Source: an uncultured Planococcus sp.
Lineage (GTDB): Bacteria; Bacillota; Bacilli; Bacillales_A; Planococcaceae
Length of the DNA stretch: 64,000 nt
Direction: 5' to 3'
Assembly (NCBI GenBank): GCA_947493585.1
Contig: CANLRI010000001.1
Span: 1,116,001 to 1,180,000 of the forward strand
Shown: piece after piece, positions 45,239-53,391 of the stretch
Position numbering within the stretch: the stretch's first letter is position 1
How the letters are laid out: every line of letters begins with the position of its first letter
Position numbers and translations under genes: made by a program
Notes under the pieces: model-generated
The model's database searches: none
Told to the model about the DNA's origin: nothing
Seen by the model: only the letters and a program-made list of their open reading frames with translations

Positions 45239-45291
45239 AACCACCCCCGATTGCAACTGCTCAAAAGAGTGGCGGCTTCGGGGGTTTTTTC
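45239..45291 (+). terminator. Terminator of prfB
   Basis: ACCCCCGA / TCGGGGGT outer stem, imperfect inner stem around GCAACTGCTC-AAAA-GAGTGGCGGC, then a six-T run. Confidence 0.8.
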
Positions 45292-45352
45292 GATTCCAAA
45301 AAGGCAATAGAAGAAGAGAGAGCTTAAAATTGCCAAGGAGCTGTTAAATATA

Positions 45353-46549
45353 ATGACGCATCAATTATTGGTCTTGCTGATCATCGGCTATATCGTCTAT
45401 ACGATCGATATAAAAAAGAACTTTTTTCCGGTACCGATCGTGCTGGTGGCGATTGGTTTGGGACTTTCATTTATTCCGTATTTCGATGAATTCAATATTT
45501 CAAAAGACATCATCTTCACTGTCTTCTTGCCGGCGATGTTGTTTACCTCGGCTTATCAATTTCCTTTGAAGCAATTAAAGCAAAATATCGGCATCATTGT
45601 CAGTTTGAGCACGATTGGCCTAATTCTCACGGTCATACTGCTTGGATTGTCCGTTTATTTCGTAGGGGGAATGTTTACCAGCCTGTCTCTCACGGCGGCT
45701 TTTCTGCTGGCGGCTATCCTGACGCCGACTGATCCGGTATCTGTGACCGCCATATTAAAAGAAAGCAGCGGGGCAGAGCAGATTGCTGATGTGGTCGAGG
45801 GGGAATCGATGATCAACGACGGGACGAGCATTGTCTTTTTTACAATTTTTTTGACGATGTATCAAACCGGAAACGGATTTTCAGTGGGCAAGTTCATCTC
45901 GGAATTGCTGCTCGTTTCGATAGGAGGAGTTGTTCTGGGAATCGCGATCGGCTGGTTGATGAGCAAGACAATCCGATATACCCAGGATAAAAAATACCAA
46001 GTCATGCTGAGCGTCATTGGAGCTTACGGCGCTTTTTATATCGGCGAAGCGATCGGGGTATCTGGAGTATTGGCGACAGTGGCAACCGGAATATTTGTCG
46101 CTTATGAAATGGGCAGAGACATTAAGGAAGATACACTCCCTCAGTCGTTGGACGGCTTCTGGGATATCGTGACACCGATTTTATTGGCGGTGCTGTTCTT
46201 GTTGATCGGCATACGCGGTGCAGAGTACCTGGCTTTTTCAGGCTGGTGGTTTGCAATCGCCATTTTCCTTTTGACCATCATCGTCCGCTTTATGGTCATC
46301 GCGTTGTTCATTTACGGTGTACCTGCCTGGCGAGATGAGTTTGAGAATGATTTTTCGACAATCACGCTAACTACCTGGTCAGGAATTAAAGGTGCCATGT
46401 CTGTCGCATTATTGCTATGGCTCGAGGAAACAGCATCAGGTCAGGACCAAGTGTTGATCTCCCTTGCCTTTGTAGTGATTTTGCTGTCGCTCGCCATTCA
46501 GAGCATTGGCATTTATCCATTATCCAAAGTATTAAAAAACCTTCAATAA
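45353..46549 (+). CDS. CPA1-family Na+/H+ antiporter (NhaP type)
   Basis: A 398-residue cation:proton antiporter with about 12 membrane segments. Ion-site motifs are clear: AAILTPTDPVSVTAILKES and the paired Asn-Asp in EGESMINDGTSIVFF. RGAEYLAFSGWW and the last helices near LTTWSGIKGAMSVAL fit the family. It exports Na+ in exchange for protons, useful in salty or alkaline habitats. AAGGAG lies 12 bases before the ATG. In B. subtilis this gene is not between prfB and yvjA, so it is a local insertion. Confidence 0.88.
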   Translation: MTHQLLVLLIIGYIVYTIDIKKNFFPVPIVLVAIGLGLSFIPYFDEFNISKDIIFTVFLPAMLFTSAYQFPLKQLKQNIGIIVSLSTIGLILTVILLGLSVYFVGGMFTSLSLTAAFLLAAILTPTDPVSVTAILKESSGAEQIADVVEGESMINDGTSIVFFTIFLTMYQTGNGFSVGKFISELLLVSIGGVVLGIAIGWLMSKTIRYTQDKKYQVMLSVIGAYGAFYIGEAIGVSGVLATVATGIFVAYEMGRDIKEDTLPQSLDGFWDIVTPILLAVLFLLIGIRGAEYLAFSGWWFAIAIFLLTIIVRFMVIALFIYGVPAWRDEFENDFSTITLTTWSGIKGAMSVALLLWLEETASGQDQVLISLAFVVILLSLAIQSIGIYPLSKVLKNLQ

Positions 46550-46639
46550 ACGAATGATTGCAGTAGATGGTGAAATAGGAGCCGATAAAAGCAAACGTTT
46601 GACCTGTTGCGTAAAGGCTATTGCTTCATCCAAATGAAG

Positions 46640-46668
46640 TTCACAAAAAACGGGGGGTCTGCTATACT
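46640..46668 (+). promoter_or_regulatory. Predicted SigA promoter of yvjA
   Basis: TTCACA (46640-46645), 17-base spacer, TATACT (46663-46668). Confidence 0.55.
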
Positions 46669-46713
46669 CTGACAGGGTTCAAGTGAATATAGAAGGAAGA
46701 GGAATAACAGCTT

Positions 46714-47586
46714 ATGGGCAAACGAAATATACGCAAATCAAAAGATTCACATCCGGTGTTGACGAGTGTGGTGGATTATATCTCCGTATTGGCAGGAGCA
46801 GCGATCGTCGCCATTTCATTCAATGTGTTCCTATTGCCAAACGAAGTGGCTTCAGGCGGAGTCAGCGGCATCAGTACAATTCTATTCGGATTGTTTGAAT
46901 GGAAGCCGGCTTTCGTCCAATGGGCATTCAATATCCCGCTGTTCATTGCAGGCGTCATATTGCTAGGGAAAAATTTCGGCATTAAGACGGCAGTCGGCAC
47001 GATATTTTTGCCTCTTGTCGTGTTCATGACTGAGGACTGGGAAGCTTGGACAAGAGATCCTTTGCTCGGCTCGCTATTTGGCGGCATCATGGTCGGCCTT
47101 GGACTTGGAATTGTGTTCCGCGGAAAAGCATCGACAGGCGGAACCGATCTTGCAGCGCAGATCATCACCAAATACACCGGTCTCACTCTCGGTACAAGCG
47201 TCGCAATCATTGACGGCATGATTGTGTTGGCAGCTGCTATCGTTTTTGATATCGAAAAAGGATTGTATGCTTTGATCGGTTTGTACCTTACGACAAAAAC
47301 CATCGATTTGGTACAAGTCGGATTCAGCCGCTCGAAAATGGTGTACATCATCACGAATAAACAAGTGGAAATCCGGGATGCTATTTACGATGAAGTCGAT
47401 CGAGGCGTTACTGAATTAACAGCAACCGGGGGCTACTCAGGAAATGAAAAGCCGATTTTAATGGTTGTAATACCACAGACAGAATTTACAAGGCTGAAAC
47501 AATTGGTTAAATTAATCGACCCGCAAGCTTTCGTTATCGTGTCCGATGCTTCAGAAGTGCTAGGGGAAGGTTTCAAACGTGCCTAA
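46714..47586 (+). CDS. yvjA: YitT-family membrane protein (DUF161/DUF2179)
   Basis: A 290-residue protein with five to six N-terminal membrane helices (NEVASGGVSGISTILFGLF, FRGKASTGGTDLAAQIITKY are family marks) and a soluble DUF2179 domain at about 205-285 (VYIITNKQVEIRDAIYDEVDRG). Molecular function unknown. By sequence and by its place between prfB and cccB it corresponds to B. subtilis YvjA. AGAGG lies about 12 bases before the ATG. Confidence 0.85.
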   Translation: MGKRNIRKSKDSHPVLTSVVDYISVLAGAAIVAISFNVFLLPNEVASGGVSGISTILFGLFEWKPAFVQWAFNIPLFIAGVILLGKNFGIKTAVGTIFLPLVVFMTEDWEAWTRDPLLGSLFGGIMVGLGLGIVFRGKASTGGTDLAAQIITKYTGLTLGTSVAIIDGMIVLAAAIVFDIEKGLYALIGLYLTTKTIDLVQVGFSRSKMVYIITNKQVEIRDAIYDEVDRGVTELTATGGYSGNEKPILMVVIPQTEFTRLKQLVKLIDPQAFVIVSDASEVLGEGFKRA

Positions 47587-47640
47587 ATTTGGTATACTCC
47601 TATAGAAGGTAAAAATAGCAAGACGAAGAGGAGGATTTCC

Positions 47641-47988
47641 ATGAAAAAGCAATTGATGACCGTATTGTTCGGTTCAGTTCTCTTACTTGGCGCATGCGGA
47701 GGCGGGGAAGAAACGTCTCCTGAAGAGCCAGCGGATACGGGCGGCGATACAGAAACTGAAACAACGACAGTGGATGCAGAAGCTGTTATTCAGCAAAACT
47801 GTATTTCGTGCCACGGTGAAAACTTAGAAGGTCAAGGCAACTTCCCGGCATTGAATGATGTAGGATCTCGTTTGTCGCAAGAAGAAATCCTGTCAGTCAT
47901 TGAAAATGGACAAGGTGCAATGCCTCCGAACATCATCGAAGGCGAAGAAGCACAAGCCGTTGCAGAATATCTTGCGAACCAACAATAA
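47641..47988 (+). CDS. cccB: Membrane-anchored cytochrome c-551 (lipoprotein)
   Basis: A 115-residue small c-type cytochrome. The signal ends in the lipobox LLGAC with lipidation at Cys19. An acidic linker (22-46) is followed by the heme site CISCH (Cys54, Cys57, His58) and a downstream Met ligand in GAMPPNI. It ferries electrons on the outer face of the membrane. AGGAGG stands about six bases before the ATG. Its position between yvjA and ftsE is conserved. Confidence 0.93.
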   Translation: MKKQLMTVLFGSVLLLGACGGGEETSPEEPADTGGDTETETTTVDAEAVIQQNCISCHGENLEGQGNFPALNDVGSRLSQEEILSVIENGQGAMPPNIIEGEEAQAVAEYLANQQ

Positions 47989-48017
47989 ACCGGCATTCAG
48001 CCCGGTTTATTTTTTTT
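47988..48017 (+). terminator. Terminator of cccB
   Basis: AAACCGG / CCGGTTT stem around a CATTCAGC loop, then a T-rich tail starting at the stop codon. Confidence 0.82.
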
Positions 48018-48169
48018 GCCATAAAACAAGGCATTACTATGGATAGATGGTAAAAATAAGGGAAATAATGGTGAATTATTGCCCTAGAATATTAAAATTT
48101 CAGATAATTCTTTGTATCGAGACTGAGTCCGAATTGAAATGTAACTGTAACAAAAAAGGGGTTTAGGAG

Positions 48170-48178
48170 TGTTATAAT
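48170..48178 (+). promoter_or_regulatory. Extended -10 element before ftsE
   Basis: TGTTATAAT, an extended -10 with perfect TATAAT and no strong -35, 77 bases before ftsE. The wider stretch 48018-48255 holds nothing else I recognise. Confidence 0.45.
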
Positions 48179-48255
48179 AACCGTGCTGCAAAATTTGCTA
48201 TGTACTTGGGAAATCAAATTTGGCACGTTGCCAAATCATATAGGTGGTTTATTTA

Positions 48256-48942
48256 ATGATACAAATGAAAAATGTCTACAAAAAATATCCGAACGGCATT
48301 GTGGCACTCAATGGATTGAATGTTGAGATTGCACAGGGCGAATTTGTATACATCGTCGGGCCGAGCGGAGCTGGTAAATCCACGTTCATCAAAATGATGT
48401 ATCGTGAAGAGCGCCCTTCCTCAGGACAAATGCTTGTCGATGGAAAAGATATCGCAAAACTGAAGAACCGGAAAGTTCCTTTTCTTCGCCGCGACATCGG
48501 CGTCGTGTTCCAGGATTTCAAATTATTGCCCCGCTTGAACGTCTATGAAAATGTTGCGTTTGCACTCGAAGTGATCGAGGAAAAACCACAGATCATTAAA
48601 GAGCGCGTCATGGAAGTGCTCGACATGGTCGGGTTGAAGCATAAAGCGAAAATGTTCCCGCGTGAATTGTCCGGTGGCGAACAACAACGCGTATCCATCG
48701 CCCGTTCCATCGTTAACACACCAAAAGTGATGATTGCCGATGAACCGACAGGGAATCTTGACCCAGACACGTCGTGGGACATTATGAACCTTTTCGAACA
48801 AATCAATTCGACAGGAACGACCATCATCATGGCAACACATAACCGGGAAATCGTTAACAAATTAAGACATCGCGTCATTGCCATTGAAGGCGGGCTGATT
48901 GTGCGCGACGCAGCCGGAGGTGACTACGGCTATGAAGATTAG
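48256..48942 (+). CDS. ftsE: Cell-division ABC-type ATPase FtsE
   Basis: A 228-residue ATPase that works with FtsX at the membrane to switch on peptidoglycan hydrolases. Walker A GPSGAGKST, Q-loop region DFKLLPRLNVYENV, signature LSGGEQQR and Walker B VMIADEPTGNLD are present. The ATG at 48256 has GGTGG eight bases upstream; the frame start at 48244 has none. It overlaps ftsX by 11 bases. Confidence 0.96.
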   Translation: MIQMKNVYKKYPNGIVALNGLNVEIAQGEFVYIVGPSGAGKSTFIKMMYREERPSSGQMLVDGKDIAKLKNRKVPFLRRDIGVVFQDFKLLPRLNVYENVAFALEVIEEKPQIIKERVMEVLDMVGLKHKAKMFPRELSGGEQQRVSIARSIVNTPKVMIADEPTGNLDPDTSWDIMNLFEQINSTGTTIIMATHNREIVNKLRHRVIAIEGGLIVRDAAGGDYGYED

Positions 48943-49816
48943 AACATTCGGGCGTCACATCAAAGAAAGCCTCAAGAGCCTTGGCCGGAATGGTTGGATG
49001 ACATTTGCATCTGTCAGTGCCGTGACTGTTACATTGCTGCTAGTCGGGGTATTCGTTATGATTATGATGAACCTCAACAAAGTTGCCGATGATCTGGAAA
49101 ACGATGTCGAGATCAAAGTCTTTGTCTCACTTGATGCAGAAGAAGACGACATTACAGAACTCGAGGAAGAAATATCGAGTCTTGATGGTGTCGAATCAGC
49201 TGACTTTTCAACGAAAGAAGAAGAGTTAACAGATCTTGTGCTCGATTTTGGCGAAGAGCTTAGTCTGTTCGAGCAAAGCAATCCATTGTTTGATGTGTTC
49301 TACGTAAAAGCGACAGAACCTCAACAGACAGAAACAGTAGCAAAAGATATTGCTGCACTTGAATATATCGAAGATGTGGAATATGGGGAAGGGAAAATTG
49401 AGAAGCTTTTCGATTTCCTTAATGCAGGGCGCAATGTCGGCCTGGTCCTCATCTTGGCATTGTTGTTTACAGCGATGTTCTTGATTTCGAATACGATCCG
49501 CATCACCATTGTGGCGCGTCGCACCGAAATCGAGATCATGAAACTCGTCGGGGCGACCAATTGGTTTGTTCGCGTTCCATTCATCCTGGAAGGCATGTGG
49601 CTCGGAATTCTCGGTTCGATCATCCCGATTGGCCTTGTTGTGCTGCTGTACCAGAAGATTACGGAATTCGTACAACCCCGGCTTAGCGGAGAACTCTTCC
49701 AATTACTTGAGTTTTCACCTTTCATCTACCAAGTGAGCGCGCTGATCTTGGCGATGGGTGTCTTTATCGGGATTTGGGGAAGTTTTATGTCTATTCGCAA
49801 GTTTTTACGTGTATAA
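48932..49816 (+). CDS. ftsX: Cell-division membrane protein FtsX
   Basis: A 294-residue ABC-type membrane partner of FtsE with four transmembrane helices. The first is at about 22-44 (SVSAVTVTLLLVGVFVMIMM), then comes a ~120-residue extracellular domain that contacts murein hydrolases or their activators, then three C-terminal helices. The segment VARRTEIEIMKLVGATNWFVRVPF is the conserved coupling region. The ATG at 48932 has GGAGGTGAC upstream, inside ftsE. The next gene encodes a likely hydrolase activator partner. Confidence 0.95.
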   Translation: MKIRTFGRHIKESLKSLGRNGWMTFASVSAVTVTLLLVGVFVMIMMNLNKVADDLENDVEIKVFVSLDAEEDDITELEEEISSLDGVESADFSTKEEELTDLVLDFGEELSLFEQSNPLFDVFYVKATEPQQTETVAKDIAALEYIEDVEYGEGKIEKLFDFLNAGRNVGLVLILALLFTAMFLISNTIRITIVARRTEIEIMKLVGATNWFVRVPFILEGMWLGILGSIIPIGLVVLLYQKITEFVQPRLSGELFQLLEFSPFIYQVSALILAMGVFIGIWGSFMSIRKFLRV

Positions 49817-49824
49817 TCAATTCA

Positions 49825-49855
49825 AGGCCTATGGTCGCATATTAACCATAGGCCT
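49825..49855 (+). other. Intercistronic hairpin between ftsX and the M23 gene
   Basis: AGGCCTATGGT / ACCATAGGCCT, a perfect 11-bp stem with a 9-base loop and no T run. Similar in kind to the secA-prfB hairpin. Confidence 0.7.
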
Positions 49856-49926
49856 AAAGCTTACATAAATTAGGAAATAAAATACAGACATAGAAAAAGA
49901 ACGTAAATCCAAGGGGGAAAACGAAC

Positions 49927-51447
49927 TTGAATTCGAAGTCTAAATGGATGTTGTCCGGTGTTTCATCAATTCTCGCATTGTCTTTGTTAATGCCTAGCGC
50001 ACACGCAAACACTAGCAAGCTTGATGAATTAGAGCAGGAGCAACAGCAAGTCCAAAAAGAACAACAAAAATTGGAAAAAGAACGCAAAGAGTTGGAAGAA
50101 AAAGAAGAAAATCTAAGTTCCGGCATTCAAGAGAAAGAAGGCGAGATTCAAGAAACGTCTTCAAAGCTCGATGGCATCGTTTCGGAAATCCAGCAATTGG
50201 AGAAAAAAATGCAGGAAACGCAGTCTAAGATCGATACTGTACAAGCTGAAATCGACCAAACTAAAGAAGAAATCGATGAATTGAAAGAAGCGATTAAAGA
50301 GCTCGAGCGTAAAATCGACGAACGCACGGAACTGTTGAAAGAACGTGCGCGCGCCATTCAAATGAGTGGTGGATCTGTCGAGTACATAGATGTGCTACTC
50401 GGCGCTAATAGCTTTATCGATTTTATCGACCGTTTTTCAGCAGTCAACACCTTGATCGAAGCTGACCGCGAAATCATGCGTGAACAAGCAGCCGACAAAA
50501 AAGAATTGGCTGCAAAAAAAGAAGCGGTTGAAACGATTCTTGCCAATCAAGAAGAACGCCGCGCTGAACTGGTTTCATTGAAAGCATCATTAGATAGCCA
50601 GAAAAAAGAACAAGCTGGCTTGAAAAACCAAATGGAAGCAGAACAGAAACGTTTAGCTTCAGAGAAAAACAATTTGGAAGCACAGCATGAAGAAGCACTT
50701 GAAGTCAGCGCTGCAGTCGAGAAGCAGATTATGGGGCAGCAATCCCGCATGGCGAAATTGGCTCAGCAAGAAGAAGCTGAACGCACGCGTATTGCAGAAG
50801 CGGAACGCAAAGCGGCAGCTGAAAAAGCCGCTGCAGAAAAGGCCGCAGCTGAGCGTGCAGCAGCAGAGAAAGCAGCAGCTGAACGGGCAGCAGCCGAAAA
50901 AGCGGCAGCTGAAAAAGCAGCAGCCGAAAAAGCAGCAACTAAATCTTCATCAGCAAGTGCCAGCACTGCAAGCCCGGCACCAGCAGCAACTCCGGCACCA
51001 ACGCCAGCACCGGCACCGGCTCCTGTCGTCAAGCCATCAGCAAACTTCGTGATGCCGGCATCAGGGCGCCATACATCAGGATTTGGCGGACGTGATATCG
51101 GAGACGGCGCGGAGACGCATCTTGGCTACGATATCGCCAATAGCCCAGGTACGCCGGTTGATGCTTCAGCTGCTGGATATGTATCATTTGCAGGGTCAAT
51201 GGGCGGTTACGGGAATGTCATCATCATCAACCATTCGATTAACGGGCAACCATATGCGACAGCATATGCACACTTAAGTTCGATTGGCGTATCGGTCGGC
51301 CAAAAAGTCGACCAACGCCAGTTTATCGGCGGAATGGGCAATACCGGACGTTCGACAGGGCCACACTTACATTTTGAAATCCACGTGGGATCTTGGAATG
51401 GTTCGCGTAGCAACGCTGTGAACCCGGCCAATTATCTTTCTTATTAA
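49927..51447 (+). CDS. Secreted coiled-coil M23 peptidase (EnvC/PcsB-like hydrolase activator)
   Basis: A 506-residue secreted protein. Signal peptide with cleavage after AHA (about residue 27). Long coiled coil at 32-250 (Glu/Lys/Gln heptads). An Ala/Lys/Glu linker of repeated AAAEK/AAAER units (about 297-338), a Pro/Ala linker (PAPTPAPAPAP), then a C-terminal M23 domain with HLGYDIA and HLHFE zinc-site motifs. The order coiled coil + M23 after ftsEX is that of EnvC-like or PcsB-like partners of FtsEX. Start is TTG 49927 with AAGGGGG about 10 bases upstream. If the zinc ligands are functional it could also be a peptidase itself. Confidence 0.85.
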   Translation: MNSKSKWMLSGVSSILALSLLMPSAHANTSKLDELEQEQQQVQKEQQKLEKERKELEEKEENLSSGIQEKEGEIQETSSKLDGIVSEIQQLEKKMQETQSKIDTVQAEIDQTKEEIDELKEAIKELERKIDERTELLKERARAIQMSGGSVEYIDVLLGANSFIDFIDRFSAVNTLIEADREIMREQAADKKELAAKKEAVETILANQEERRAELVSLKASLDSQKKEQAGLKNQMEAEQKRLASEKNNLEAQHEEALEVSAAVEKQIMGQQSRMAKLAQQEEAERTRIAEAERKAAAEKAAAEKAAAERAAAEKAAAERAAAEKAAAEKAAAEKAATKSSSASASTASPAPAATPAPTPAPAPAPVVKPSANFVMPASGRHTSGFGGRDIGDGAETHLGYDIANSPGTPVDASAAGYVSFAGSMGGYGNVIIINHSINGQPYATAYAHLSSIGVSVGQKVDQRQFIGGMGNTGRSTGPHLHFEIHVGSWNGSRSNAVNPANYLSY

Positions 51448-51450
51448 TCC

Positions 51451-51522
51451 AAAAAGCCGCCAAGGCCATTCTTTCCGCTTCACGACTGGTGAAGTTTCGG
51501 GAGGTGGTCTGGGCGGTTTTTT
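51451..51522 (+). terminator. Terminator of M23 gene
   Basis: Long imperfect hairpin: AAAAAGCCGCC at one end, GGGCGGTTTTTT at the other, with an inner CTTCAC / GTGAAG stem. Confidence 0.65.
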
Positions 51523-51616
51523 CGTTGACACAATTTGTTACGGAACAATTCCGGCGAATATACTGGCTACAGACAGTTTGTTTATCGTATGATAGTAACG
51601 GAATGGAGTGAAAAGA

Positions 51617-52207
51617 ATGTCGAAAAAAATGATCGGGCTCCTAATAGCCGCCATTTTGGTCATCGTTCTAGCGGTATGGGCCGTCTTTGATAGTCAAAAA
51701 GAAGACCGTGCGCTGAATAAAATGGCGCTTGGTAGCACTGTCGATTTTTTGCCGACCGATGAAGGGCTGGCAAAAGGCGAGGTAGCTCCCGACTTCGAAT
51801 TGACGACGTTAAATGGCGAGGAAATGCGTCTGTCGGATTACAGGGGTCAAGCAGTTATCCTCAATTTTTGGGCGACATGGTGCCCGCCATGCCGTGCAGA
51901 AATGCCGCATATGCAAACTTTCTATGAAAACCAGCAGGGTAACGATGTTGAAGTGGTAGCGGTCAATTTGACGACAGAAGATCGCGGCATGACTGAAATT
52001 GAAAAATTTGTCGAAGAGTTTGGCTTGAGCTTCCCGATTCCGATGGATGTAGACGGGGACATTGGCGCGCTCTACCAAGCATTTTCCATTCCGACTTCTT
52101 ATATCATAGATAGAGAAGGGCGTGTCCTGCATAAAATTGTCGGGCCGATGGATGAAGAAATGATGAATGGATTTATAGAAGAAATGAATGAGGGGGAATC
52201 ACAATGA
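51617..52207 (+). CDS. Membrane-anchored TlpA/ResA-like thiol-disulfide oxidoreductase
   Basis: A 196-residue thioredoxin-fold protein with an N-terminal membrane anchor (about 6-24) and an extracytoplasmic redoxin domain. The active site is FWATWCPPCRAEMP (Cys89, Cys92), and the cis-proline is in FSIPTSYIIDREG. Such proteins reduce cytochrome c apoproteins or other exported thiols. The ATG at 51617 has GGAG eight bases upstream. Its stop overlaps the start of a trans-sulfuration enzyme (ATGA), an odd pairing. Confidence 0.85.
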   Translation: MSKKMIGLLIAAILVIVLAVWAVFDSQKEDRALNKMALGSTVDFLPTDEGLAKGEVAPDFELTTLNGEEMRLSDYRGQAVILNFWATWCPPCRAEMPHMQTFYENQQGNDVEVVAVNLTTEDRGMTEIEKFVEEFGLSFPIPMDVDGDIGALYQAFSIPTSYIIDREGRVLHKIVGPMDEEMMNGFIEEMNEGESQ

Positions 52208-53310
52208 CATCAATCGACACGAAATCTGTACACACAGCCGGCATGGAAGAGCGGACCATCCGCCCGAAAGTGATGCCGATCTATCAAACATCAGCTTTTT
52301 CGTTTTCTTCTTTAGAAGAGCTGGAAGGCTATTACGAAGGAAACGGAACGTATCTTTACACGCGCACGGCCAATCCGAACACAGATGCACTCGGGCAGAC
52401 GGTCGCACAGCTAGAAGGGGCACCGAAAGGCGTTGCTGCTTCTTCCGGTATGTCAGCGATACTTGCGGGCATATTGTCTGTCGCGGAAGCGGGAGACCAT
52501 GTCCTTGCTGCAGAGGATGTTTATGGAGGCACTTTCCATTTGCTGAAAGAAGAATTGAAAAGACTCGGCATTACCGTCCATTTTGCGGATTTTTCGGAAA
52601 CAGGCACGATAGAACAGATTTTGGTTGATTTCCCGGAAGTGAAATTGATGTTAAGTGAATCGATCACCAATCCGTTTTTGCGGGTTGAAGATATTGCTGG
52701 GCTTGTTCAACTGAAAAATCAATACGGTGTTAAGGTGATGATCGATAATACATTTGCAACCCCTTATACGTATACACCTTATGCACAAGGCGTGGATTTA
52801 GTCGTACATAGCGCAACGAAGTATCTCGGCGGGCATAGCGATGTCACATCAGGCGTATTGGTAGGCGATGCCGCTTTGATCGAAGAAGCTACAAAACGCA
52901 TCGTCAACCTCGGCATGAACTTAAGCCCTTTTGAAGCATGGCTGACAATACGTGGGATCAAAACCTTGGCGCTGCGTATGGAAAAGCAAAATGCCAATGC
53001 TCAAGCCATTGCAGATTTCCTGCAGGACAAGGCGCGGGTTTGGTATCCAGGCAAAGGCGCGATCGTTTCGTTTGAATTGCCCGAATCAGCTGATGTTTCC
53101 GCGTTCTTTTCTTCACTCGGATGGATCAAAATCGTTCCGACTTTGGCCGGTGTCGAAACAACTGTCTCTTATCCATTCGGCACATCTCACCGGGCTTTAT
53201 CCGCTGAAGAAAAAGCACGGATTGGCGTAACTGAGCGGGTTGTTAGGCTTTCAGCCGGAATCGAAGGCATTGAAGACATCCTTGGACAGCTAAAGCTGGC
53301 ATTTAACTGA
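52204..53310 (+). CDS. Cys/Met metabolism PLP-dependent enzyme (trans-sulfuration lyase/synthase)
   Basis: A 368-residue enzyme of the cystathionine gamma-synthase / cystathionine lyase / methionine gamma-lyase family. YLYTRTANPNTDALGQTVAQLEG, SGMSAILAG, IDNTFATPY and the PLP lysine K206 in HSATKYLGGHSDVTSG are hallmarks. Exact reaction cannot be told from sequence alone. The start overlaps the thioredoxin-like gene by four bases with GGGGG upstream, so both are made together. A hairpin follows the stop. Confidence 0.85.
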   Translation: MTSIDTKSVHTAGMEERTIRPKVMPIYQTSAFSFSSLEELEGYYEGNGTYLYTRTANPNTDALGQTVAQLEGAPKGVAASSGMSAILAGILSVAEAGDHVLAAEDVYGGTFHLLKEELKRLGITVHFADFSETGTIEQILVDFPEVKLMLSESITNPFLRVEDIAGLVQLKNQYGVKVMIDNTFATPYTYTPYAQGVDLVVHSATKYLGGHSDVTSGVLVGDAALIEEATKRIVNLGMNLSPFEAWLTIRGIKTLALRMEKQNANAQAIADFLQDKARVWYPGKGAIVSFELPESADVSAFFSSLGWIKIVPTLAGVETTVSYPFGTSHRALSAEEKARIGVTERVVRLSAGIEGIEDILGQLKLAFN

Positions 53311-53316
53311 TTGAAA

Positions 53317-53343
53317 AAGATGTAGGGCTAGCCCTGCATCTTT
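53317..53343 (+). terminator. Probable weak terminator after trans-sulfuration gene
   Basis: AAAGATGTAGGGC / GCCCTGCATCTTT strong stem (one mismatch) with only three T following. Confidence 0.6.
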
Positions 53344-53391
53344 GGTACAATGAAAGATAAGTTCATTTAGCTTAAGGATGGTGTCAGTGAA

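Noticed and set aside
47994..48255. Riboswitch or small RNA before ftsE
   Set aside because: Apart from a terminator and an extended -10 no conserved fold or known motif was recognised.
50763..51032. Antisense alanine-rich frames over the AAAEK region
   Set aside because: They only mirror the low-complexity linker of the M23 protein and have no start signals.
51533..51562. TTGACA as -35 of the thioredoxin-like gene
   Set aside because: No acceptable -10 at 16-18 bases; the sequence there is GC-rich (ATTCCGGCG).
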